Part shown: positions 34,177-41,829 of the stretch, piece by piece
How the letters are laid out: each line of letters begins with the position of its first letter
How positions within the stretch are numbered: position 1 is the stretch's first letter
Assembly: GCA_910584715.1 (NCBI GenBank)
Contig: CAJUAN010000004.1
Coordinates: 1-64,000 of the forward strand
Source: an uncultured Oscillospiraceae bacterium
GTDB lineage: Bacteria; Bacillota; Clostridia; Oscillospirales; Ruminococcaceae
Length of the DNA: 64,000 bases
Reading direction: 5' to 3'
Notes under the pieces: model-generated
What the model saw: the letters and a program-made list of their open reading frames with translations, nothing else
Database searches by the model: none
What the model was told of the DNA's origin: nothing
Translations under genes and position numbers: made by a program

Positions 34177-35814
34177 CTATATGTTTCCGCAGTAGGCACA
34201 ACGAAAACCGAAGTCATTTGTTGAATTCGACCTTAAAGAGTTAAGGTACAGTCCGAATACCCCGGCATTTGAGGCAGTAGCCCAGCTTCCTCCGCGAATT
34301 GGGACTCGTTCTTTATTGTTTTGGAACCAGAAGTTACCTCCTCCGTAGTCGTTATTGTTTGCAGGAAATAATGCAAGTGCGCGCAGAATCTCAGGAATAT
34401 TTACGCCGCTTTTGGCGGTTAATGATCCGAACTTTTTGCTTCCGAATAAGTTATCGGCCATTTGAGGATGCTCTAAAACGGTGTTAAGCTGAAAATTGTT
34501 TGTTGCACCCGTTGAGCCTGCTGTTATGTAATCCCATTTTAACGACCCTAAAGTACCCGGAGCAACAAGCGATCCGTTAGGCATAATTGCTTTCCAAAGA
34601 ATACTGTCAGCTGAACATGAGTTATTACAATCAGCAGCATCATTGTTGGCAAGTATTTGTATTTCACCGTCAACAAGTCTCATACCACTAATCCATTCCC
34701 AAACGTTACCATTAAGGTCGGCAATACCTGCAAATGTACTGTCGTGATACCAGTTTGCATTCCCACTTCCTGTAATCACCTTGTTTGCCTGTCCGTTGCT
34801 GTTATAAGTTGCAGGAAAAGCTTTTCTTAGCGCTTCAGAAACGTCTTTACCATAGTTGTTATTTCCCTTAGGCATAGTTCCGTTTTTCTTGCACCAAAGA
34901 GCTACTGCAGCCCACTCGGCGTTGGTCATTAAATGCCAGCCTTCACCTTTTGTTTTACAGTAATTGTAGGCTTGGTCGAAAGTAATGTTTGTTTGCGGAT
35001 TTTTCATAGGTAAACTGTACGCTCTTTCATTCTCAATGATATTTTGATATTTTGATATGTAAATAATGTCTTGCTCGACGCCGTTAATGATAAACGCAGG
35101 ATGAACGGTATGGTTTGCACCCTCAATGACTTCGTCAATATAAAATTTAGGAATTGCAACCATTATGGACGGTTTACCCAAATTGTCGTAAATAATGAAA
35201 TTATTAGGGTGTGCTATTTGCATGGAAAGGTTTTGAACTTCTTTTGCGGAAATAGTACCGTCGGCTGTCGCAGTAATTGTTTTGCCATCCACCTTAACAC
35301 CGCCAAGTCTTTCCGTTGTTGCAGGATAAATTTCAGCAGGTGCGGGAGTCTGCGAAGCTTTTTCTGCGCATTTGGCAGCCTCAATTGCTTTCACTGCCTC
35401 CAGGTGAGTTTGATTGTAAATCTGTTCGGCAGTCATATCATTCGGCAGAGAATCAAGGCTGATATCATCGTTCACAATAAATGTTGAACTTTGGAATTTC
35501 GCCATAACATTTTCGCCGTTTATACCTGTCAGCATAAAAGTAACTTTCCCAATTATTGCTGAAAAAGCTGAGGTTATTGTGCCTTTCAGGTACAGATACT
35601 TTTCATCGCATTTTTCTTGACTAAGCATTTGTACTGCCGAAGTTTTACCGTCCTCAGAAGTTTCTGAGAACCTAAAGCTAAGTATAGAAAGGTCACAGTC
35701 GTCGTGATTTTTCGGCACAATGATTTTCACTGTGTCAAATGAGTTTTCTCCTTCGATTATTTTGTGAGAACAGTCTGTCAGAATAAGACTTTTGCCTACA
35801 ACTTTGAAGTTCAT
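34177..35814 (-). CDS. Phage-tail-like protein with C-type-lectin/FGE fold; probable DGR variable protein
   Basis: This is a 545-residue protein. Residues 1-125 resemble the N-terminus of phage baseplate BppU-like proteins. A linker contains YPATTERLGGVKVDGKTITA, a common tail-fibre motif. Residues of about 250-545 form a formylglycine-generating-enzyme-like domain (AYNYCKTKGEGWHLMTNAEW; ADLNGNVWEWISGMR; VPIRGGSW; FGFRCAY). DGR target proteins typically end in this fold with the variable residues between RGGSW and GFR. Here that is residues 507-539, rich in Asn/Ser/Thr/Tyr/Ala. A sigma-A promoter and AAAGGA RBS precede it. No other phage gene adjoins. Confidence 0.75.
   Translation of the reverse strand: MNFKVVGKSLILTDCSHKIIEGENSFDTVKIIVPKNHDDCDLSILSFRFSETSEDGKTSAVQMLSQEKCDEKYLYLKGTITSAFSAIIGKVTFMLTGINGENVMAKFQSSTFIVNDDISLDSLPNDMTAEQIYNQTHLEAVKAIEAAKCAEKASQTPAPAEIYPATTERLGGVKVDGKTITATADGTISAKEVQNLSMQIAHPNNFIIYDNLGKPSIMVAIPKFYIDEVIEGANHTVHPAFIINGVEQDIIYISKYQNIIENERAYSLPMKNPQTNITFDQAYNYCKTKGEGWHLMTNAEWAAVALWCKKNGTMPKGNNNYGKDVSEALRKAFPATYNSNGQANKVITGSGNANWYHDSTFAGIADLNGNVWEWISGMRLVDGEIQILANNDAADCNNSCSADSILWKAIMPNGSLVAPGTLGSLKWDYITAGSTGATNNFQLNTVLEHPQMADNLFGSKKFGSLTAKSGVNIPEILRALALFPANNNDYGGGNFWFQNNKERVPIRGGSWATASNAGVFGLYLNSLRSNSTNDFGFRCAYCGNI
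34180..34296 (-). repeat. Candidate DGR variable region (VR)
   Basis: The last 39 codons run from RGGSW to the C-terminus. The coding strand has AAY-type or AAY-derivable codons at surface positions (A, T, N, Y, N, S, N, S, T, N, D), as expected from adenine-directed mutagenesis of a template repeat. No template repeat or reverse transcriptase is found within the window, so a trans-acting DGR would be needed. Confidence 0.5.
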
Positions 35815-36212
35815 ATTATCGTTCCTTTCAATAAATTTTTTTCGTGTGACAAAGATATTTTCAGTTGTCTACATGGAAAGTTTGTTCCTATAATTTAAGT
35901 ATAATGAAAGATAAGTATTTTGACAATGCTTTGGAAAAAGAATTGGATATAAAAATAATAGTTGCATATATTCAATAGAATAAATAGATATATATTATAA
36001 GGATAAATCCGCCTTTTGGCGCCGCACCCTGTTTCCAAACGGTCAGCTTTTTATTGCTCTATTGATTTAGGAGAAAAATATTTTTTACACTGGTAAGCAT
36101 TACAACTACTTAGCGAGTGTGTTTTGCTTGTCAAACCACACTTGTCATAGATTTATACGACAAATATATTATAGTAGCGCTATAAAAAAGATTGTCAAGA
36201 GCATACATCATA
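35815..36212. other. AT-rich intergenic region with no gene seen
   Basis: These roughly 400 bp contain the minus-strand promoter of the 34177-35814 gene. The rest is AT-rich DNA with short dyads (for example TGTGTTTTG...CAAACCACA around 36118-36145). No ORF, tRNA or copy of the variable region was recognised. Confidence 0.6.
35898..35926 (-). promoter_or_regulatory. Sigma-A promoter of the DGR-target-like gene
   Basis: On the minus strand TTGTCA (35921-35926), a 17-bp spacer and TATACT (35898-35903) lie about 85 bp upstream of the ATG, suggesting it is expressed from the chromosome independently of a prophage operon. Confidence 0.7.
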
Positions 36213-36249
36213 AAAACGGACAGGGCTTAATCTGAGCCGTGTCCGTTTT
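36213..36249. terminator. Terminator of the GNAT gene
   Basis: AAAACGGACA (36213-36222) pairs with TGTCCGTTTT (36240-36249), with GGGC/GCC extending the stem. On the minus strand T residues continue after the stem. Confidence 0.75.
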
Positions 36250-36329
36250 CAATAGGAGATATATTTTGAAGAATGCCTGTTTGATTTAAATATGAAATCA
36301 CATGATAAAAAATCATAAAATTCTCATTT

Positions 36330-37085
36330 TTAACCGTACATTTTAAATCCTATAGACTGATATAATTTAGCCACTGATCTGTTGACTGAGCGGAGCGTAA
36401 TTATTGACGCTCCGTCGGCAAAAGCGTCGCTTACAGCTTTTTCACACACAGACTTTGCAAATCCTTTCCTGCGCATTTCAGGGACGGTGCCTACAAATTC
36501 AAGAGAAGCCGCGCCGTTATTATCCATAATTGCAGCTACGGAAACGGGAACATCGTCATGATACAAAATATAGCATTTCACGCCCATTTTTTCGCACCAG
36601 ATAAAATGATTAACGGGGTGTATATCGGGATATCCGCCTGTAAAAATGTTATTGGTTATTCTTGCCCACAGCGCAAATTCCTCGGCGGAGTTCACCTTGA
36701 TGATCTTATCGTTTTTTTCACGGTATTCTTTTCGTTCTTCAGGGAGAATTGCCATATAAACTTCATCATCTTCTTTTGGCTCTATTTTTTCATGGGAAGG
36801 TTTTTTACCGGAAAATATATAAACCGCCTCATCGGATAGATCCAAACCGAGCCAGATAGGCATATTCATTGATTTCATTTCATCAACGACCGTTTTCATT
36901 TGTTCAGCCGGAAGACCGTTTATGCGTACATTATAAATAAAGGATATACCTTGTTCTCCAGACTTCGGTTTTACGTAAGAAAAGTATTCCTTGTCAATAC
37001 TTTCCATATGTACGGCTTCTCCGAATAAGCTGACATAATAATTTGCGCCGTCGTCAATGTGCTTAATAATTTCTCTGTTTGTCAT
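36330..37085 (-). CDS. GNAT-family N-acetyltransferase
   Basis: The 251-residue protein has an N-terminal domain of about 125 residues of unclear fold and a C-terminal GNAT domain with the acetyl-CoA loop FVGTVPEMRRKGFAKSVCEK (RRxGxA) and LRSVNRSVAKLYQSIGFKMYG. The substrate is unknown. ATG 37085 is chosen because GGAGG lies 7 bp upstream; the frame stays open to 37226 but that part looks non-coding. It is transcribed alone and terminates at 36213-36249. Confidence 0.85.
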   Translation of the reverse strand: MTNREIIKHIDDGANYYVSLFGEAVHMESIDKEYFSYVKPKSGEQGISFIYNVRINGLPAEQMKTVVDEMKSMNMPIWLGLDLSDEAVYIFSGKKPSHEKIEPKEDDEVYMAILPEERKEYREKNDKIIKVNSAEEFALWARITNNIFTGGYPDIHPVNHFIWCEKMGVKCYILYHDDVPVSVAAIMDNNGAASLEFVGTVPEMRRKGFAKSVCEKAVSDAFADGASIITLRSVNRSVAKLYQSIGFKMYG

Positions 37086-37196
37086 ATTTTTCCTCCACAT
37101 CTCGGCAATCATAACATTGCTGTGCTTACTGCATTTTGCCGAAAAATCAATCCTTGCTTTTTGTTTTATTATACTCAAAAAAGTCTTTTTGTGCGG

Positions 37197-37231
37197 ATTT
37201 TGGAACGAACGGTCAATATATTGCACGAACG
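37197..37231. repeat. Pair of direct repeats CGAACGGT upstream of the GNAT gene
   Basis: CGAACGGTCAATATATTGCA is followed by CGAACGGTAC, giving two identical 8-bp units about 20 bp apart, with the AATATATT dyad between them. They lie about 130 bp upstream of the GNAT start and may be an operator. Confidence 0.35.
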
Positions 37232-37277
37232 GTACTTTTTACAATGCTGAATAAAAATATCCTGATTAAATTTATAT

Positions 37278-37345
37278 GGGACAGGTCTTAAGTCTCACAT
37301 TTTCAAAACATATTGTTTATCCTGTGAGCGTGGAGACCGTGTCCC
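37278..37345. repeat. Imperfect 68-bp hairpin downstream of the cupin gene
   Basis: GGGACA-GGTCT...TCTCACA pairs with TGTGAG...AGACC-TGTCCC with a 5-nt internal loop. No T-run follows on either strand. It could be a degenerate terminator of the cupin operon or a structured leader. Confidence 0.4.
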
Positions 37346-37405
37346 TGCAAAAAGATCAAATAATAGTATGTTCAATGTATACGGCTGTGCGGCAGAAGAG
37401 CGCCG

Positions 37406-37771
37406 TTACCGTTTTTCCGAATATGCATAACCGAAATTTATCGGGGGAGCGGTCACCGAAAGGTACACAAACTCATCGCCGCCGTCGTTCAGCAGACCGT
37501 GAATGTCCTTATCCGCAAAGCGCACGACGTCCCCCGCGGAAAAATCCTTTGTCTTATCGTCCGCAAGCAGAAGCTTTCCGCTGCCTTTGAGAGCGTACCA
37601 TATCTGCTCCGACGAGTCATGGGTGTGGCGTGGCTGGCTTGCTCCCGCTTCAAGGTGAACCTCGGTTATCGTTACCCTTTTGCTTTCGGAATTTTCGGGA
37701 TTCAGAAGCTGGCGGGAAACCACTCCGGGATTAGCAAGCTCTTTGATATCGGACGATTTGATGAATTCCAT
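37406..37771 (-). CDS. Cupin-domain protein
   Basis: This 121-residue single-domain cupin has metal-ligand motif 1 PRHTHDSSEQIWYALKGSG (H-x-H...E) and motif 2 GDVVRFADKDIHGLLN. The role could be enzymatic or sensory; the substrate is unknown. The RBS is AGGAGG with 7-bp spacing. It lies 21 bp downstream of the MazG-like gene and is probably co-transcribed. Confidence 0.88.
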   Translation of the reverse strand: MEFIKSSDIKELANPGVVSRQLLNPENSESKRVTITEVHLEAGASQPRHTHDSSEQIWYALKGSGKLLLADDKTKDFSAGDVVRFADKDIHGLLNDGGDEFVYLSVTAPPINFGYAYSEKR

Positions 37772-37792
37772 TGGGAGTCCTCCTTTTTTATT

Positions 37793-38098
37793 TTATAACA
37801 AGCCCTCTTTTTTCATTTTTTCGAGAGAACGGTCAATTGACGCTTCAAGTTCATTTTCGGCACGGTAATATACGGCAAGCTGAATAAGAGCGTTAACCGC
37901 CTGTTTTATCTCATCAGCCAAATGCTGCTTTGAGGGCTCGCCATGCTTTTGCGTTTTTATACCGCTTTTTTCAAAGTGATTTACTTCGCTTGCAACTTCT
38001 CCGCATTCTTCGAGTATCCTTGCAGTTATCTGATACGGATCGTTGCCGTTTGGAAATCTATTTGTGTATCCTTTCGCCAATTGATACAGCTTATCCGT
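37793..38098 (-). CDS. MazG-like nucleotide pyrophosphohydrolase-family protein, possible ACG start
   Basis: This small all-alpha NTP pyrophosphohydrolase-like protein of about 101 residues has ITARILEECGEVASEVNHFE (EExxE metal motif) and HLADEIKQAVNALIQLAVYY (E/D motif). The core begins (T)DKLYQLAKGYTNRFPNG. A strong AAGGAGG stands 8 bp before ACG at 38096-38098 and no ATG/GTG/TTG fits that spacing. The only upstream in-frame start (GTG 38158) lies inside the terminator hairpin of the tRNA operon. I therefore propose ACG, or a TTG three codons after Tyr, as the start. Activity would be hydrolysis of (d)NTPs. Confidence 0.75.
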   Translation of the reverse strand, partial: TDKLYQLAKGYTNRFPNGNDPYQITARILEECGEVASEVNHFEKSGIKTQKHGEPSKQHLADEIKQAVNALIQLAVYYRAENELEASIDRSLEKMKKEGLL

Positions 38099-38127
38099 TG
38101 GTATTACCTCCTTACTGTGCGATATAA

Positions 38128-38168
38128 AAACAACAGCAGTCACGATTTTCAATATCACGACTGCTGTT
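38128..38168 (-). terminator. Terminator of the His-Arg-Gly tRNA operon
   Basis: On the minus strand AACAGCAGTC...GACTGCTGTT is followed by GTTTTTAT. It lies 6 bp after the encoded CCA of tRNA-His. Confidence 0.85.
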
Positions 38169-38173
38169 CAATA

Positions 38174-38251
38174 TGGGGTGGGTGATGGGAGTCGAACCCA
38201 CGACCTTCGGGACCACAATCCGACGTTCTAACCAACTGAACTACACCCACC
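38174..38251 (-). tRNA. tRNA-His (anticodon GTG)
   Basis: The acceptor GTGGGTG pairs with CACCCAC, with the extra G at position -1 opposite C73 that marks tRNA-His. The anticodon loop is TTGTGGT, and CCA is encoded (38174-38176). Confidence 0.97.
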
Positions 38252-38254
38252 ATA

Positions 38255-38331
38255 TGGCGCGCCTTACTGGATTCGAACCAGTGGCTTACTGCTTAGAAGG
38301 CAGTTACTCTATCCAGCTGAGTTAAAGGCGC
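38255..38331 (-). tRNA. tRNA-Arg (anticodon TCT)
   Basis: The acceptor GCGCCTT pairs with AAGGCGC, the anticodon loop is CTTCTAA, and CCA is encoded (38255-38257). It lies 3 bp from tRNA-His. Confidence 0.97.
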
Positions 38332-38383
38332 ATTCTTAACTTAAATTCGGCAACGTTACAAAATGCAGCGTTACCGAAAAAAT

Positions 38384-38457
38384 TGGAGCGGGTGATGGGA
38401 ATCGAACCCACGCGACCAGCTTGGAAGGCTGGAGTTCTACCATTGAACTACACCCGC
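38384..38457 (-). tRNA. tRNA-Gly (anticodon TCC)
   Basis: The acceptor GCGGGTG pairs with CACCCGC, the anticodon loop is CTTCCAA, the discriminator is T, and CCA is encoded (38384-38386). It is first in the operon. Confidence 0.97.
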
Positions 38458-38486
38458 ATTAATCATCACCATTAGCAACGAAAATT

Positions 38487-38515
38487 ATTATACCATAAAC
38501 CGAGAAATTTGTCAA
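38487..38515 (-). promoter_or_regulatory. Perfect consensus promoter of the Gly-Arg-His tRNA operon
   Basis: On the minus strand TTGACA (38510-38515), a 17-bp spacer and TATAAT (38487-38492) lie about 30 bp before tRNA-Gly. Confidence 0.9.
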
Positions 38516-38540
38516 GTGTTTTTAAAAATTTTTTTGGAAA

Positions 38541-38570
38541 AATTTTCGGAGTACGTCAAAACGCACTCCG
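38541..38570 (-). terminator. Terminator of the clpE-like gene
   Basis: On the minus strand CGGAGTGCG pairs with CGTACTCCG (small mismatch) and is followed by AAAATTTTT. It lies 10 bp after the stop. Confidence 0.8.
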
Positions 38571-38579
38571 AAAACGTTC

Positions 38580-40916
38580 TTACACTGCTTCTACTTCTAT
38601 ACCGCCCTTTTTCTCGCCGATTTTTATTATTGCAATCGGATTTTCCACGCTGTTTATTATAAGCTCAGCTATTTTATCCTCAATATCGGTGCGTATCACC
38701 TTGCGTATATCGCGGGCGCCGAATTTCTTTCCGTGGGACTTTTCCGCAATTGCCGCAAGAGCCTTTTTGCTGTACTTCAGAGTGATACCCTTTTCCGCAA
38801 GAGGTTCTTTCATTTCGTCCAGCATAAGAGCTGCTATCTGTTCGTAGCTTTCCATTGAAAGGGGATCAAACACCACTACCTCGTCTATGCGGCTGAGAAA
38901 TTCGGGTCTCAGGAAGTCTGACAAGGCTTTCATGGCTTTTTCCTTTGAGATGTCTCCCTCTGTCTTGTTAAAGCCTACGCCCGTTCCTTTATCGGTGGAG
39001 CCTGCGTTTGAGGTCATAGCAATAATAGTATTCTCGAAGTTGACCGACCGTCCCTGCGCGTCGTTTACCTTTCCCTCGTCAAGGATTTGCAGCAGGATAT
39101 TCATAACGTCCGGGTGAGCCTTTTCTATTTCGTCGAACAATACCACGCTGTAGGGCTTTCTGCGTACTTTTTCGGTAAGCTGCCCCGCCTCGTCGTAGCC
39201 CACGTATCCCGGAGGAGAGCCGATCAGCCGTGAAACGCTGTGCTTCTCCATATATTCCGTCATGTCAAGCCGCACAAGCGGCTCGTTGCCGTCGAACAGT
39301 TCCGACGCCAGAACCTTTACAAGCTCGGTTTTTCCCACTCCCGTAGGACCCACAAAGATGAACGAAGCGGGTCTGCGCCGTTTGGATAGCTGCACTCTCG
39401 TCCGCTTGATAGCCTTGCTTACAAGCTCCACAGCTTTGTCCTGACCGATTATATGCGCCTTCAGGGCGTTTTCCAGATTTGCAATTTTAGTGTATTCGCT
39501 TTCCGTTACCTTGCTTGCGGGAATACCCGTCCACAGCTCTATTACCTTGGACAAGTCAGCCTCTGTAACGTAAATGTTTTCCACCTTTTCCGCAAGCTCG
39601 TTTTTTTCCTTTTCCAGCCTGAGGACTTCCGCCCTTGCTTCCGCAATTTTAGCGAAGTCGGGTTCGGGGACTTCTTCCATTTCCGTAATGCTTATCTCGG
39701 TGTTCACCAGCTTTTCGCAAAGCTCGTCGTATTCTCCGATCTCCTTGCTCCTGATGCTTGCGCAGGCGCAGGCTTCGTCAAGCAGGTCGATAGCCTTGTC
39801 GGGCAGGAAACGGTCGTTGATATACCGCTCTGACAGCACCGCGCACCGTTTCAGCAGTTCGTCGGTTATCTTAACGCGGTGGTGTTCTTCATAGTATTTG
39901 CGGATGCCGAGAAGCACGCTTTCAGTCTCGGAAATGTTCGGCTCGTTAATAGTGACAGGCTGGAAACGCCGTTCCAGCGCACTGTCCTTTTCAATGTATT
40001 TGCGGTACTCTTTAAAGGTAGTCGCGCCGATGACCTGTACCTCGCCTCTTGAAAGAGCTGGCTTGAGGATATTCGCCGCGTTCATGGAGCCCTCGCTGTC
40101 TCCCGTACCCACAAGGTTGTGTACCTCGTCGATAAAGAGAATAACGTTTCCCTCGGATTTCACCTCGTCGATAAGACCCTTTACGCGGCTTTCAAACTGT
40201 CCGCGGAACTGAGTTCCCGCCACAAGAGCAGTAAGGTCGAGCAGGTACACGCGCTTGTTTCTCAGGTTAAAGGGAACGTCCCCTGCAACTATTTTTTGAG
40301 CTATACCCTCGGCAATAGCGGTTTTTCCCACGCCTGGTTCGCCGATAAGACAGGGATTGTTTTTCTGCCTGCGGGTCAGTATCTGGATAGTACGTGCGAT
40401 CTCCTTGTCTCTTCCGATAATGTTGTCAAGCTTGCCCTCCTCGGCGCGTTCGGTAAGATTGGTGCAGTAGTTGTCAAGAAATTTATTTTTCTTTTTCTTG
40501 TTTCCGGCGGACTTTTCCTTAGTCTGCGAACGGCTTTCATGGGTGTGTCCGTTGTCCGGGGAAAATTCTCCTGATATTACGTCGTCCTTTTTGCTCAAAA
40601 GGTCGTTCAGATTTTTGATAGAACCGCCGAAAAGGTTCTGGATAAAGCTCGGAAGCGAGCCCGTACCGCCGCGCTGAAAGGAATCTCCGTCGATAGCTTC
40701 GGTAAAATCGGTCATTTCATCGGCAAATTCCTCAACGTTGTCGTCGTCTATCCCCATTTGTTCCATGTACTCGCGTACCTGCGGGATACCAAGCTCCTTT
40801 GCGCACACAAGGCAAAGTCCCTCGTTGCGTTTTTCATCGCCCTGCATCGCGGTTATAAAAACCACCGCAGTTCTTTTCTTGCATCTTGTACAAAGCATAT
40901 CGCTGTTGTCCTCCAT
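38580..40916 (-). CDS. ClpE-like AAA+ protease ATPase subunit (ClpC/ClpE group)
   Basis: This is a 778-residue Hsp100 unfoldase that would feed substrates to ClpP. It has an N-terminal zinc finger (Cys9, Cys12, Cys35, Cys38) as in ClpE and McsA. The two AAA domains have Walker A GEPGVGKTA and GPTGVGKTE, Walker B LFIDEVHN and LFDEIEKAH, a middle region with coiled coil (EARAEVLRLEKEKNELAEK), and the ClpP-binding loop GVGF in the second domain. The usual N-terminal Clp repeat domain of ClpC is missing. The start is uncertain: GGAGG inside codons 2-3 could serve ATG 40898 (11-bp spacing). Confidence 0.88.
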   Translation of the reverse strand: MEDNSDMLCTRCKKRTAVVFITAMQGDEKRNEGLCLVCAKELGIPQVREYMEQMGIDDDNVEEFADEMTDFTEAIDGDSFQRGGTGSLPSFIQNLFGGSIKNLNDLLSKKDDVISGEFSPDNGHTHESRSQTKEKSAGNKKKKNKFLDNYCTNLTERAEEGKLDNIIGRDKEIARTIQILTRRQKNNPCLIGEPGVGKTAIAEGIAQKIVAGDVPFNLRNKRVYLLDLTALVAGTQFRGQFESRVKGLIDEVKSEGNVILFIDEVHNLVGTGDSEGSMNAANILKPALSRGEVQVIGATTFKEYRKYIEKDSALERRFQPVTINEPNISETESVLLGIRKYYEEHHRVKITDELLKRCAVLSERYINDRFLPDKAIDLLDEACACASIRSKEIGEYDELCEKLVNTEISITEMEEVPEPDFAKIAEARAEVLRLEKEKNELAEKVENIYVTEADLSKVIELWTGIPASKVTESEYTKIANLENALKAHIIGQDKAVELVSKAIKRTRVQLSKRRRPASFIFVGPTGVGKTELVKVLASELFDGNEPLVRLDMTEYMEKHSVSRLIGSPPGYVGYDEAGQLTEKVRRKPYSVVLFDEIEKAHPDVMNILLQILDEGKVNDAQGRSVNFENTIIAMTSNAGSTDKGTGVGFNKTEGDISKEKAMKALSDFLRPEFLSRIDEVVVFDPLSMESYEQIAALMLDEMKEPLAEKGITLKYSKKALAAIAEKSHGKKFGARDIRKVIRTDIEDKIAELIINSVENPIAIIKIGEKKGGIEVEAV

Positions 40917-40943
40917 ATCTTAAAGTTCATAAGGGTCTTAGGG

Positions 40944-41816
40944 TTATTTCAGTATAAGCGAAAGCAGGAAAAAAGTCCCGCTGTAGAGCCGCTTGAATAC
41001 AAATGTCCCGGATATTGTTTCCATGTTGAGGTACTCGTTTGCATTTGAGGTAAGGCTTATAAAAACGTTTGCGGCTACGCTCAGAACCGCCGTGAAAAGC
41101 AGTCCCTGCAAAAGCCCCAGTATCCCTCCCGCAAAGCTGTCGGCAGACCTGACGCCGGGTATTTTTCTTATCAGACCCGCAGCCCGCGCAATTATCGAAA
41201 CGATAAGCAATACTGCCGCAAAGGTAACGATAAAAAGCGCCGTGCGGACGGTTTTTATCATGACGGGACGTATTATTTCACCCTCGATTATTTCAGCCAT
41301 AGACTCTTTTTTTTCCGTTATTTCAGCTGGATTCATATTTTCAGCTTCGGTCTCGGAAATGTATTTTTCCGCTTCCTCCAGTATTTCCTCGGGAACGACT
41401 CCTGAAAAGGTCTCCGTAAGGGCGCGGCAGTATTCCGTAAACAGTTTTCTCAGTACGCCGCGGAATTCGCTGTCTGTAAGCAGCTGAGCATAATTTTCAC
41501 CCTTTTCCAGTACGTCTTCAAGCTGTTCGTCAGTCAGGCTTATACCTTGCTGCTCCAGTATAACGCCGAGCTTTTCAGGGGAAAGATACTCTTCGGCAAG
41601 CTCTTCCGATTTGGTTTCAACAGCCGATATCACCGCGGGTCTGACAGCTTTTTCGTAAACGTAGTCCGAAGCGGTTCTGCTTACGAAAACCGCCGCCGCA
41701 AAGGCAGCCGCGTATCCGGCGATCAGTATCAGAGTTCTTACAGCGCCTCTGTATTTGCCCACAAGCACGCATATTATTACAGCGCCGATAACTATGGCGT
41801 CAAGAATATATTTCAA
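40944..41816 (-). CDS. CvpA-family membrane protein
   Basis: This is a 290-residue protein with N-terminal hydrophobic helices (ILDAIVIGAVIICVLVGKYRG, a CvpA-like start), a long acidic helical insertion (about residues 60-190) and C-terminal membrane helices (FIVTFAAVLLIVSIIARAAG, FAGGILGLLQGLLFTAVLSV). The family is linked to colicin V export and envelope functions with no settled activity. The start is TTG at 41816 by reading frame. It lies between the clpE-like gene and a DUF5711 gene in one orientation. Confidence 0.75.
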   Translation of the reverse strand: MKYILDAIVIGAVIICVLVGKYRGAVRTLILIAGYAAAFAAAVFVSRTASDYVYEKAVRPAVISAVETKSEELAEEYLSPEKLGVILEQQGISLTDEQLEDVLEKGENYAQLLTDSEFRGVLRKLFTEYCRALTETFSGVVPEEILEEAEKYISETEAENMNPAEITEKKESMAEIIEGEIIRPVMIKTVRTALFIVTFAAVLLIVSIIARAAGLIRKIPGVRSADSFAGGILGLLQGLLFTAVLSVAANVFISLTSNANEYLNMETISGTFVFKRLYSGTFFLLSLILK

Positions 41817-41829
41817 TCAATCATTCCAA

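Noticed and set aside
34177..35814. Complete prophage around the tail-like protein
   Set aside because: Neighbouring genes are glycan synthesis and a GNAT; no capsid, terminase, portal or lysis gene is present.
34093..36330. DGR reverse transcriptase, accessory protein or template repeat near the variable protein
   Set aside because: No frame of suitable length or RT motif (YxDD) and no second copy of the variable region was found on either strand in the window.
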